DNA of 5,843 bases. It comes from PVC group bacterium. Its GTDB lineage: Bacteria > Verrucomicrobiota > Kiritimatiellia > SS1-B-03-39 > UBA6053. Positions 1 through 5,843 of this stretch are shown one piece after another. The stretch spans positions 1 to 5,843 of the forward strand of contig PXDP01000474.1 of the NCBI GenBank assembly GCA_003565035.1. The letters are read 5' to 3'. Numbering within the stretch: position 1 is the stretch's first letter; the number at the start of each line of letters is the position of its first letter. The notes under the pieces are model-generated. The model searched no databases. It saw only the letters and a program-made list of their open reading frames with translations, and was not told the DNA's origin. The position numbers and the translations under genes were made by a program.

Positions 1-1
1 G

Positions 2-34
2 ATAATCACCATCGCGATCTTGAAGAAAATATAA
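2..34 (+). CDS. Possible C-terminal end of a gene entering from the left
   Basis: In the second forward frame the window opens with IITIAILKKI followed by a TAA stop at 32-34. The hydrophobic run closed by two lysines looks like the natural end of a protein, and a plus-strand intrinsic terminator lies downstream at 201-235, which fits a gene ending here. Ten residues are far too few to name a family. The competing forward frame, open from the edge to 222, reads like non-coding sequence. This call is an inference and could be wrong. Confidence 0.27.
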   Translation: MITIAILKKI

Positions 35-200
35 CCACAAGATGTGGGGACCACTTGAGTCAATCAGCCAGGCAGGAAATGTTTTTAACCACCCGCTTCG
101 CTGGAGAGCACGGAGGAGTCACGGAGGCTTTGGGTACGGGAGGGAATGCCGCGAGCCCCTTAATTCACCCCGGGATGCGGCATCTCTCTCCGGCGACCTG

Positions 201-235
201 TTTCAGATCCACCGGATCCTGAAAGTATTTTTTTT
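201..235 (+). terminator. Rho-independent terminator, plus strand
   Basis: The arms 201-210 (tttcagatcc) and 214-224 (ggatcctgaaa) form ten base pairs with one bulged C at 219 and a 3-nt loop. After gta comes a run of eight T (228-235). The T run lies on the plus strand, so it would stop transcripts arriving from the left, most likely from the gene ending at 34. The minus strand has no T run after this stem, so it is not an obvious terminator for the operon ending at 332. The stem is only moderately GC-rich. Confidence 0.6.
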
Positions 236-250
236 AACAGGTATTTTAAA

Positions 251-312
251 GACCGGATGATTTTCCGATGGTCGGAAAACCGACCGGATGATTTTCCGAT
301 GGTCGGAAAACT
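251..312. repeat. Two tandem 31-bp units, each with a perfect hairpin
   Basis: Units 251-281 and 282-312 are identical except for the last base. Each contains ttttccgatggtcggaaaa, an 8-bp perfect stem with a TGG loop (arms 261-268/272-279 and 292-299/303-310). Across the junction a second, mutually exclusive hairpin is possible: GGTCGG-AAAA-CCGACC at 270-285. The array begins 20 bp past the stop codon of the minus-strand gene at 332, so in that transcript it would form 3'-end stem-loops that could stabilise or help end the message. Neither strand shows a T run directly after the stems. A REP-like or other dispersed hairpin element is possible. Confidence 0.85.
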
Positions 313-331
313 GAAAATTTCGAGTGAAGTC

Positions 332-1204
332 TTAAGGGAGGATTTCCCGGATTTGCATCTTCCCGTTTTCGGTAAACTCGAATTTGTACACCATGGGATC
401 CATGCCGAGGCTGGGTGGAAATATGAGGCGGTATGACACTTCAAGTTGTACAAAGAAAGGCCGATTGCGATTCAGCGGCCTGGGCGGAGTTTCGGGATCT
501 TCGGGAAATAACTGCCGTGCAGGCGCTTCAAGCGGTCCTCCGTATACAAGTTTCTTTTTGCGGGTGTTGTGATTCAGCCGGGCGGACCAGCGGGGGGATT
601 CGTCTTCAGGCTGCCAGATATCGATTTGATAAAACCCTGTAACATTGCGGGAACCGACGATTTGAAACGAAAGCGAATCATTTTCGCCGGGTTCAACATT
701 GATGTTCACTCTTGGAAATGGGAAAATCAGAGGGCGTATAAACCAGGAGTCGATTGGTTTGTCATTTCTCTCCTCGTCGGTGTCTTTTTCCCATTCAAAT
801 GGAAAAGTGGTCTGGTCTGAAATTTTCCGGTGGGAAATCTTGTCCAAGACCAGAATAATTTCACCCTCTTCCGTCCTGCTGATATTGACGGGGAAGGAAA
901 ATTCTTCATCTGTGAGTTGTATGGCCGGTTGGCCCAGAGCTTTTCCACTGTGCACCTTCAACTCAAGCGTGGTTTCTGAGAGATGCCAGTCTCCTTTGAA
1001 CATAAACGGAACCAGTCCTGTTCCTTCGGAAAATTGAAAGTTGCCGGACTCATCCAATTCCAATTCATTCTTTTGACTGCGCCATGTCCCTTTCAGATCT
1101 CCAGGGCTGATGTTGTCGGCAAACACCGATCCTGACGTGTAGAGAATCAAGATCAGCAAGAAGAGGCGGATTGCCCCAGGCTGGATTGTGGGTTTGGAGG
1201 GCAT
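332..1204 (-). CDS. Exported protein of unknown function, lipocalin-like N-terminal part
   Basis: 290 residues. The signal peptide is clear: basic start to R13, hydrophobic core L14-Y22, and a probable cut after SVFA (A29), so the mature protein is exported, with no later membrane segment or lipobox. Residues 35-80 follow a G-T-W start (LKGTW), a glycine-marked strand (DESGNFQF) and a second G-D-W (FKGDWHLSETTLEL), as in small lipocalin-like beta barrels. That is a fold guess, not a homology result. The second half (about 150-290) looks beta-rich, with a proline-rich linker near 232-245 and no recognised catalytic motif. The start is ATG at 1204, 12 bp after the stop of the upstream gene. The ribosome site is weak (GGA in acggaaaac), which suggests coupled translation. 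Sampled stretches are about 40-47% GC, below the upstream gene. Confidence 0.87.
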   Translation of the reverse strand: MPSKPTIQPGAIRLFLLILILYTSGSVFADNISPGDLKGTWRSQKNELELDESGNFQFSEGTGLVPFMFKGDWHLSETTLELKVHSGKALGQPAIQLTDEEFSFPVNISRTEEGEIILVLDKISHRKISDQTTFPFEWEKDTDEERNDKPIDSWFIRPLIFPFPRVNINVEPGENDSLSFQIVGSRNVTGFYQIDIWQPEDESPRWSARLNHNTRKKKLVYGGPLEAPARQLFPEDPETPPRPLNRNRPFFVQLEVSYRLIFPPSLGMDPMVYKFEFTENGKMQIREILP

Positions 1205-1216
1205 GTTTTCCGTATT

Positions 1217-4200
1217 TTATGGATATAGTTGCCAGCGGATGCGGGTGCGGAGGCCTTCGTTTTCGAGCTGCATGGAGAGGTCGAGGTGATGCAGCGGGGG
1301 GAGAAGACCGGGGATGTCGGCATCTCCGAGGGGCGGTTGGCGGCCTTCGTAAATATGGCCGAAGGTGCTGCTGAGGGGTTCGCCGGGCGTCCATACAAAT
1401 TCGCCGGGGGAGGGATGAACGGGGGTGAAGCCGAAGAGGCTTCGGGCACTTGACAGGGCATGTTCAAGGGTGGGGCTGCCGGCCTGGTGAAAAAGACTCA
1501 GGGTGCCGAGGGCTTTGTGGGTCTGCTGACGGGCTCGGTCAAGCGCGGCGGTGGCGAATCCGGGTCCGGTGGCCTGAATGGCGTGGGGCTGCAAACGGAC
1601 GGCGGCATCTCGGAGTCCGTCGGTCTGCTGTCCGGTGACGGCGGGGGCGTAGGTGAGGGGCAGGTTGCTGAGCACGAGATACCGGTCCTGAACTTCGAGA
1701 CTGAAGCTCAGGTGCAGGACGCCGCCGAGTTGAATCCGGAGCAGCCAGCGGTCCTGTCCGGTGATTTGGTTGAGGTCGATTGTGAACCCCAGAAAGTTCC
1801 GCTGGTCAGCGAGTTGTCCGGTTGGCGTGGCGCGGAGTGCTTCAAGCATGCGGTCGGGGTCGGTCAGATCGACGGCGAGGACTACCGGCCGGGTGAACAG
1901 GGAAACGGCCATGGGCAGCCACACCATTTCGTTGTTGCGGACGCCGTTGCGGGCGGAAAAGATGTCGAGCAGATCGCCGCTGCCGAAGGTGAGGACGGCA
2001 TCGCTGTCGGCCAGGCCCATGTGCAGCCCGGGGCCAATATATTCCCAGATGGGCAGATCAATGCCGATGGCATTTTCAAAGCCGTCGGCCAGGCCCTCGA
2101 TGATGTCCAGCCACTGAGGTTCGGACAGGTTCAGGGAAATCATGGCGATGGGCGGGGGATCGAGCACGGGCCGGCGGAGTAGGGGCCGGTCGGGGGAGGG
2201 GTCAAACCAGCCGCGGACGGTATCGTAGATGGAGGAATTGATAAGGGGAAGAATGAAAACCGTGGTTTGCATTTCTTCTTCGGACAGTTTTTCGATGTGA
2301 ATGGAAATGGGATCAAAGAACTGTTGCCAGAAACTTTCGTATTGATTCCGGTAGGTGTCGTAGGCTTTTTGTTCGGACGGGGTGACGTGGGTGGGAACGT
2401 TTTCGAGCAGTGTGGCCATGCGGGCGGCGCTTCCCCAGACGGGGTCGGTTAGACGGTCATACACCCAGGTGAGGGTGTCAGAATTTAAGTGATTTAGCTT
2501 TGGCGCATACCCGGTCTCGATGAGGGTTTCGATGTCGGGGGCCGTTTGGCGCTGATCGAGCTGATAGAGAAGGCGGCCGGCGGCGAGGCGTTCGAGTTCG
2601 GCCCGGGCGTGGAGGCGGCGGTATTGTCCGATTTTCACTTCAGGTCCGGTGAGTCGGCGGATGAAGCTGTCGCTGAAGTAAATGTAGGCCAGGGTTTTAT
2701 CAGTGGGCGGGGATTGCGTGAGCATGTAGCGGAACTCGGCCGAGGTCCCGAGGCTGTTTTCACCCCCGGCGAGGACGAGTTCTTTCACCTGTTGCAGTTC
2801 GGTGGCGGAACTGCTGAGGACGAGCAGATCTTCGTGCTGCCAGCGGTGGACCTCCGGGGCATTCGGGTCGCGATCCAGAAGCGAGAAGTACAAGTCAATG
2901 GTCAGTGGATTCCGCACCCGCGAGATGCTGGTGATGTCGGTGCCTTCGCGCAGGAAGAGGTCGGGGAGGATGAGGGCGGTTTCGGAAAGGATGTCCTGTT
3001 TCAGGGTTTCACGCAGGATCGTGCGGTTGAGATCGAGGCGCAGGAGATGAGTGTCGAGCACATCGTGATCGAGGATTTCGGGACCGCCGGTGCTGAGGAT
3101 TCGCCCCAGAATCCCGTCGGTGCCTTCCAGCAGGTCGGCCAACTGTAGGGGTTGAGGAAACCACACAAAAAAGCGGTCTTCGGGGCAGAATGCGGCCAGG
3201 TCCACGGTGGGGGCTTGGGTGTCACCGAGCAGTTCGGCGTAGTTGTGGGAGCGGACGGTGACGCCGCGGACATCTTCGAGGGGGATGGTGGCTTCTTCAT
3301 CAGCACCGGAGCGGGCGGATTCGAGGTTTTGGAGCTGGAGGGTTTCGCGGATGGCGGTATCGCCTCCGAAGACATTCATGATGGAGGCGGTACGGCCGGT
3401 ATTCCGGCCGGGCCCGCGGGGGAGATCTATCTCAATGCCGTAGAGGTCAGGCGCGCGTTCGGCCCACATGCGGGCGATGCGGTTGTCCCAGTCCAGCCAG
3501 GCATAAGTGCGCTCCTCCGCCCACAGGTCAAAATTTTCGCGGGAGTCGGTGGGGCCGCGGACGGGGAGGACGATTTCGCGTTCGGCTTTGGGATGATCGT
3601 TGGTGAGGGTCAGGGTGAGTTCGGGGATCTCCGGATCAAACACGCGGGCGAAGAGGGTGTAGGTAAGCGATTCGGCGGTCAGGGCCGGAAGCGGCGAGGG
3701 CGTGATCTCCCAATCGTGTTTCTGCAGGAGGGCGGGGTCGATGTCCTGGCGCTCCACCTGCCAGTGGTTGTTGCGGACCCAGTGTTTGCCGTCATTTCGG
3801 AGGGGTTTCAGTTCCACCAGGAGGGGCTGGGCCTCCTCCCGGTTTTCAATGCGGAGCGGGACGCCGGGAACGAGGGCAAGAGTTCCGGTGGCAAAGGCTT
3901 CGTGCAGTTCGGGGTGGTCGGAGAGGTCCAGGTCGGTCCAGTTTGCGGGTGTGCGGTTTTCCGGGAGGTCGAGGCGGTGGGTGAGGATGGATCCGGCGCG
4001 GGAGAGAAGGCGGCGGCGTTCCTGCTCCGCGCGGCGTTCGCGCAGGGCATGGGTGCGCTGACCCCGCTGCAGGTCGTAAATTTCTTCAGGCTCCAGCAGG
4101 AATGCGAATCCGAGGTGTTCGCGGGGATGGTGTTTCGGATGGAGGTACCAGAATCCCTCGGCGGGGAGATCGATTTCCGTACTCAGGACGCTGAGGCCGG

Positions 4201-4279
4201 TGGCGGGGTCGGTATACACGTCCGCCGCGCGGGCGGCGGTCAGGACAGTCAGGCTGATGAGAGCAAACAGAATACGCAT
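1217..4279 (-). CDS. Large exported protein, DUF3352-like, function unknown
   Basis: 1020 residues, first gene of a two-gene operon. A signal peptide covers residues 1-18 or 19 (core ILFALISLTVLTA, then ARA|A). A highly charged helix follows at 67-95. Residues about 365-540 resemble DUF3352-type proteins: RFFVWFPQPLQLADLL (369-384), EDLLVLSSS (483-491), then NSLGTSAEFRYML (508-520). Residues 556-595 (ARAELERLAAGRLLYQ onward) have the A-x-x-x-L-E-x-x form of the pseudopilin-like helix these proteins often carry. Residues 711-875 repeat the pattern (LPIWEYIGPGLHMGL, LAVDLTDPDRMLEAL, DRYLVLSNLPL). There are no enzyme motifs, lipobox, later membrane span or C-terminal sorting signal, and only one cysteine (C365), so a soluble periplasmic or secreted protein is likely. 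The start at 4279 has a good ribosome site, GAAGG, 6 nt upstream. The coding assignment is firm. The family link is from memory and tentative. Confidence 0.9.
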   Translation of the reverse strand: MRILFALISLTVLTAARAADVYTDPATGLSVLSTEIDLPAEGFWYLHPKHHPREHLGFAFLLEPEEIYDLQRGQRTHALRERRAEQERRRLLSRAGSILTHRLDLPENRTPANWTDLDLSDHPELHEAFATGTLALVPGVPLRIENREEAQPLLVELKPLRNDGKHWVRNNHWQVERQDIDPALLQKHDWEITPSPLPALTAESLTYTLFARVFDPEIPELTLTLTNDHPKAEREIVLPVRGPTDSRENFDLWAEERTYAWLDWDNRIARMWAERAPDLYGIEIDLPRGPGRNTGRTASIMNVFGGDTAIRETLQLQNLESARSGADEEATIPLEDVRGVTVRSHNYAELLGDTQAPTVDLAAFCPEDRFFVWFPQPLQLADLLEGTDGILGRILSTGGPEILDHDVLDTHLLRLDLNRTILRETLKQDILSETALILPDLFLREGTDITSISRVRNPLTIDLYFSLLDRDPNAPEVHRWQHEDLLVLSSSATELQQVKELVLAGGENSLGTSAEFRYMLTQSPPTDKTLAYIYFSDSFIRRLTGPEVKIGQYRRLHARAELERLAAGRLLYQLDQRQTAPDIETLIETGYAPKLNHLNSDTLTWVYDRLTDPVWGSAARMATLLENVPTHVTPSEQKAYDTYRNQYESFWQQFFDPISIHIEKLSEEEMQTTVFILPLINSSIYDTVRGWFDPSPDRPLLRRPVLDPPPIAMISLNLSEPQWLDIIEGLADGFENAIGIDLPIWEYIGPGLHMGLADSDAVLTFGSGDLLDIFSARNGVRNNEMVWLPMAVSLFTRPVVLAVDLTDPDRMLEALRATPTGQLADQRNFLGFTIDLNQITGQDRWLLRIQLGGVLHLSFSLEVQDRYLVLSNLPLTYAPAVTGQQTDGLRDAAVRLQPHAIQATGPGFATAALDRARQQTHKALGTLSLFHQAGSPTLEHALSSARSLFGFTPVHPSPGEFVWTPGEPLSSTFGHIYEGRQPPLGDADIPGLLPPLHHLDLSMQLENEGLRTRIRWQLYP

Positions 4280-4442
4280 GGGATACCTTCAGGTTTTAAT
4301 GACAACTTAATTGTCATTATTACCACGAGGTCGTTCCGCGATGCAAGGGAAAATTGAGGAAAATTTTCAGGGGTGCATTTCCGAACAAAAGGATCTCACT
4401 CTCCGGGTTTGACCTGGGGGATGGATTTGATAGGGTGAGAGA
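4280..4442. promoter_or_regulatory. Divergent intergenic promoter region
   Basis: 163 bp separate the divergent starts at 4279 (minus) and 4443 (plus). For the minus operon, a candidate -10 AATAAT (4316-4321) and a weak -35 TTGCAT (4341-4346) are 19 bp apart. This would place the transcription start near 4309, inside the palindrome listed separately. An AT-rich 7-bp stem (4349-4355 with 4362-4368) lies further up. For the plus operon, TTGACC (4409-4414) is a good -35 but has only a poor -10 (TAGGGT, 4431-4436), which would give an almost leaderless message. The ribosome site before 4443 is GGTGA (4434-4438), 4 nt from the ATG. Promoter calls are by eye only. Confidence 0.4.
4297..4319. promoter_or_regulatory. 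23-bp palindrome, candidate operator
   Basis: TAATGACAA (4297-4305) and TTGTCATTA (4311-4319) are perfect 9-bp inverted arms around a 5-bp spacer (CTTAA). The arm centres are 14 bp apart, which suits a dimeric helix-turn-helix repressor. The site overlaps the candidate -10 (4316-4321) and the predicted start of the minus-strand operon, and ends 17 bp before the ATG, as expected for repression of that operon. No regulator gene is present in the window. At the RNA level it could instead form an AU-rich leader hairpin, though a stem with so little GC would be weak. Confidence 0.6.
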
Positions 4443-5180
4443 ATGTTTACGAAATTATATTTAGGCTCTGTTTTGTTGGAACCCAAGCGCTGGAGCAAGG
4501 AACGGCACCCCTCTATTGACCTGCGCGAATGGACTCCCCGTATGCTTGCGGCGGGATTTGACGGCTGGGACATGTGGGAATTCCATGATCAGACTCCGCC
4601 TTTGGGGGAGGTACGCGTCTACAACAGCTACCTGCTGCCCGAGGAGGCTTCGCCGGAGGCTATCACGGATCTGGCGGAGCGTGTGAAGCGGTCAAAGGCG
4701 ACGATGTTGAAATTCAATGTGGGCAAAGCCCCGGAGGCTCCGTCCCGGGCCGTCCCGGTGATGATGGATCTTGCGGAGCGGTGTCCCGGAGTGGATTTGT
4801 TGTGCGAATGTCATCCCGGCACCGCTTTGGAAGATCCGGAGGTGGCGATTCCCTGGGTGGACGTGCTTCCTGAACGTTTCGGCGTGATCCTGCATCCGCT
4901 TGGGGAAGAAAACACTATCCTTCATCGTTATTTGGAGGCGATTCCTGAGCGGGTTCGCCTGATGCACCTGCAACTGAAGAATTTGGAGACGGGGAAACGC
5001 GCATTACTGGAGGAACGTCCCGATGTGGTACGCGCCCGGTTGGAGGAGCTGTTTGAGCTGGGATTTGACGGCCCCGCCACCCTCGAATTCACCCGCGGCG
5101 TCGGCGGCGGCCCCGAGGATGTGCCTGAAAAACTTTTTGAGAACGCACAGAAGGATTTGGCGTTTCTTCAGATTCGGTAA
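4443..5180 (+). CDS. Sugar phosphate isomerase/epimerase-like TIM-barrel protein
   Basis: 245 residues, cytoplasmic (no signal peptide). The layout is that of the xylose isomerase-like TIM-barrel / AP endonuclease family 2 superfamily. It shows AAGFDGWDMWEFH (36-48), where E46 and H48 sit at the first metal-binding strand. CECHPGT (121-127) matches the family's (E)NHxGT segment with E122 and H124. VILHPLGE (148-155) has H151, MHLQLKN (174-180) has H175, and GFDGPATLEF (207-216) places E215 as the last metal ligand. These residues suggest that a divalent-metal site and an isomerase or epimerase activity are retained. The substrate cannot be read from sequence. It is somewhat shorter than the usual 260-290 residues. 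The ATG at 4443 has GGTGA 4 nt upstream. It is the first gene of a pair with a carbohydrate deacetylase homologue 4 bp downstream, which suggests a shared role in sugar or polysaccharide metabolism. Confidence 0.85.
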   Translation: MFTKLYLGSVLLEPKRWSKERHPSIDLREWTPRMLAAGFDGWDMWEFHDQTPPLGEVRVYNSYLLPEEASPEAITDLAERVKRSKATMLKFNVGKAPEAPSRAVPVMMDLAERCPGVDLLCECHPGTALEDPEVAIPWVDVLPERFGVILHPLGEENTILHRYLEAIPERVRLMHLQLKNLETGKRALLEERPDVVRARLEELFELGFDGPATLEFTRGVGGGPEDVPEKLFENAQKDLAFLQIR

Positions 5181-5184
5181 CATC

Positions 5185-5595
5185 ATGATTAACGCCACAC
5201 GGTTTAACGGAAAACGCGCCGCGCTTAGTTTGACCTATGATGACGGCATGGACTGTCATCTTGATCTCGTGGGCCCGTCGTTGGAGGATCATGGCTTCCG
5301 GGGAACCTTTTATACGCCGGTCAACGCAACGCTGATGGGGCGCATGGACGAGTGGGCGGCGCTGTCTCAACGCGGTCACGAGTTGGGAAACCACACCCTC
5401 TTTCATCCCTGCCGCTCCTATGGAGGTTCCACCTGGATACAGCCCTGGCGGGATTTGAAGCTTTACGATCTGGCCAGGTGGGAGGCGGAGGTGGATCTCG
5501 CGAACCTGATCCTCAACCCGCTGCTCGAACACTGCGCCGACCTGGGTTCGGACCTGTGGGTCGCCCCGGTACGCGATGTGATCGGCTCGCTCTAA
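5185..5595 (+). CDS. Polysaccharide deacetylase (NodB-type) homologue, internally shortened
   Basis: 136 residues where relatives of this type usually have about 230-260. The first part is a convincing NodB-fold start: LSLTYDDG (14-21), the family's T-[FY]-D-D-G motif with catalytic-base and metal-binding aspartates D19 and D20, then GHELGNHTLFHP (64-75) with metal-binding H70 and H74. After LANLIL (105-110) relatives continue with a region starting near FxFPCGD and running to a late catalytic histidine (LFHG-type). Here the text jumps to NPLLEHCADLGSDLWVAPVRDV, which matches the far end (LL..LAE..xxIWVAPxxEV). The middle motifs are therefore gone, and the missing part lies around 5510-5525 in frame. 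It is probably inactive as a deacetylase, or the gap is an assembly fault. The start at 5185 is 4 bp after the isomerase stop, with no clear ribosome site, so translation is probably coupled. It could be called a pseudogene. Confidence 0.78.
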   Translation: MINATRFNGKRAALSLTYDDGMDCHLDLVGPSLEDHGFRGTFYTPVNATLMGRMDEWAALSQRGHELGNHTLFHPCRSYGGSTWIQPWRDLKLYDLARWEAEVDLANLILNPLLEHCADLGSDLWVAPVRDVIGSL

Positions 5596-5843
5596 CGGAG
5601 CACCGGCGCCCCCGCCGCCGGAACAAACGCGGGGGCGCACCCACAGATGGTTCCAGACCTCAGTTTGAAGGGTCAGTGTGTCGAAACAGACCGCAGATTC
5701 AAATGCGTATTCGTATTGTGAGGAAGAGCCAACCGGTCTGTCGTTTAGAGGAATGCACGTTCATATCCACGTCACCGCCCCGCTTGTCCTGCCCTATATA
5801 CATAAATCCTACTGGGCAATAGGTTGCTTTCCTTTGCGTCATC
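5596..5843. other. Right-hand intergenic region
   Basis: Past the terminator hairpin I see no convincing gene to the window end. A wide inverted repeat is present: ACAGACCG at 5686-5693 and CGGTCTGT at 5734-5741, 40 bp apart. A short minus-strand frame (47 codons, 5699-5842) lacks a ribosome site inside the window and any recognised motif. No promoter pair with acceptable spacing was found near the TATATA at 5795-5800. Confidence 0.55.
5606..5638 (+). terminator. GC-rich stem-loop, probable operon end
   Basis: GCGCCCCCGC (5606-5615) and GCGGGGGCGC (5629-5638) form a perfect 10-bp all-GC stem with a 13-nt loop, starting 10 bp after the deacetylase stop codon. The position suits a terminator or 3'-end stabiliser for the plus operon. 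There is no T run afterwards, so it is not a classical intrinsic terminator. It may act with a termination factor, or from either direction. Confidence 0.6.

Larger units (their letters stand above)
35..331. other. Convergent intergenic region
   Basis: About 300 bp without a convincing gene. Just after the possible stop at 34 are two small alternative hairpins: CCACA/TGTGG (35-39 with 43-47) and GTGG/CCAC (44-47 with 51-54). At 88-127 is a stretch beginning aaccac and holding two copies of cacggagg (109-116 and 120-127, period 11). It resembles the 'cacggaggncacggagg' dispersed intergenic sequence I recall from many environmental genomes. A plus-strand terminator and two tandem hairpin units follow and are listed separately. 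The short forward frames here have no protein-like features. Confidence 0.6.

Noticed and set aside
1..222. Forward frame open from the left edge to a stop inside the terminator stem
   Set aside because: Its translation has no protein-like pattern and crosses the repeat-like DNA at 88-127. The frame stopping at 34 has a more believable protein end.
251..312. The two 31-bp units as the start of a CRISPR array
   Set aside because: The units abut directly with no unique spacer between them and there are only two copies.
160..453. 97-codon minus-strand frame across the tandem hairpin repeats
   Set aside because: It overlaps the end of the 290-residue gene in another frame and its sequence is produced by the repeats.
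1460..2182. 240-codon plus-strand frame opposite the same gene
   Set aside because: Low-complexity glycine/valine/glutamate composition, no ribosome site or family features. It is an antisense shadow.
2546..3148. 200-codon plus-strand frame opposite the same gene
   Set aside because: Same reasons as the other antisense frames. The minus-strand reading is clearly the protein-like one.
3152..4357. 401-codon plus-strand frame opposite the large secreted-protein gene and running into the divergent region
   Set aside because: It is extremely glycine- and acid-rich with no motif, lies entirely opposite a gene with a signal peptide and good ribosome site, and is the kind of shadow frame GC-rich codon use produces.
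5352..5822. 156-codon plus-strand frame overlapping the deacetylase gene and running to near the right edge
   Set aside because: Arginine/proline/serine-rich shadow that runs through the GC stem-loop. The deacetylase frame carries the recognisable motifs.
5699..5842. 47-codon minus-strand frame at the right edge
   Set aside because: Short, no recognised motif and no visible ribosome site because the window ends one base before its ATG. Could be revisited with more sequence.

Overview
The window carries two gene pairs on opposite strands around a 163-bp divergent intergenic region. It also has the very end of a possible further gene at the left edge. No rRNA, tRNA, CRISPR array or insertion-sequence transposase was seen. 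The organism cannot be fixed from this sequence. Moderately to highly GC-rich coding, very large secreted proteins of unknown function, generous intergenic DNA with small hairpin repeats, and a TIM-barrel sugar isomerase beside a polysaccharide deacetylase together suggest a Gram-negative of the PVC type (Verrucomicrobiota, Kiritimatiellota or Lentisphaerota). That is an inference with low confidence.

Left, 1-331: a reading frame entering from the left stops at 34. After about 165 bp of non-coding DNA comes a good plus-strand intrinsic terminator (201-235). Two tandem 31-bp units (251-312) follow, each holding a perfect 8-bp-stem hairpin. They lie just past the end of the minus-strand operon, so this is a convergent gene junction.

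Centre, minus strand, 4279 down to 332: a two-gene operon encodes two exported proteins of unknown function. The first is 1020 residues, with a signal peptide and a layout resembling DUF3352-type proteins. Twelve bases later comes a 290-residue exported protein with a lipocalin-like GxW start. Their base composition differs noticeably. A 23-bp near-perfect palindrome sits 17 bases upstream of the first start codon, over a candidate -10 element and transcription start, and looks like an operator.

Right, plus strand, 4443-5595: a compact xylose-isomerase-like TIM-barrel protein is followed after 4 bp by a NodB-type polysaccharide deacetylase homologue. The deacetylase keeps its beginning (TYDDG and HTLFH motifs) and its typical end (LWVAPVRDV). 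The middle, where the remaining catalytic motifs should be, is missing without a change of frame. A strong GC-rich hairpin at 5606-5638 probably ends this operon. The last 200 bases show no convincing gene.

The two most useful leads are the secreted-protein pair with its palindromic operator and the internally shortened deacetylase. Neither proves a new system.
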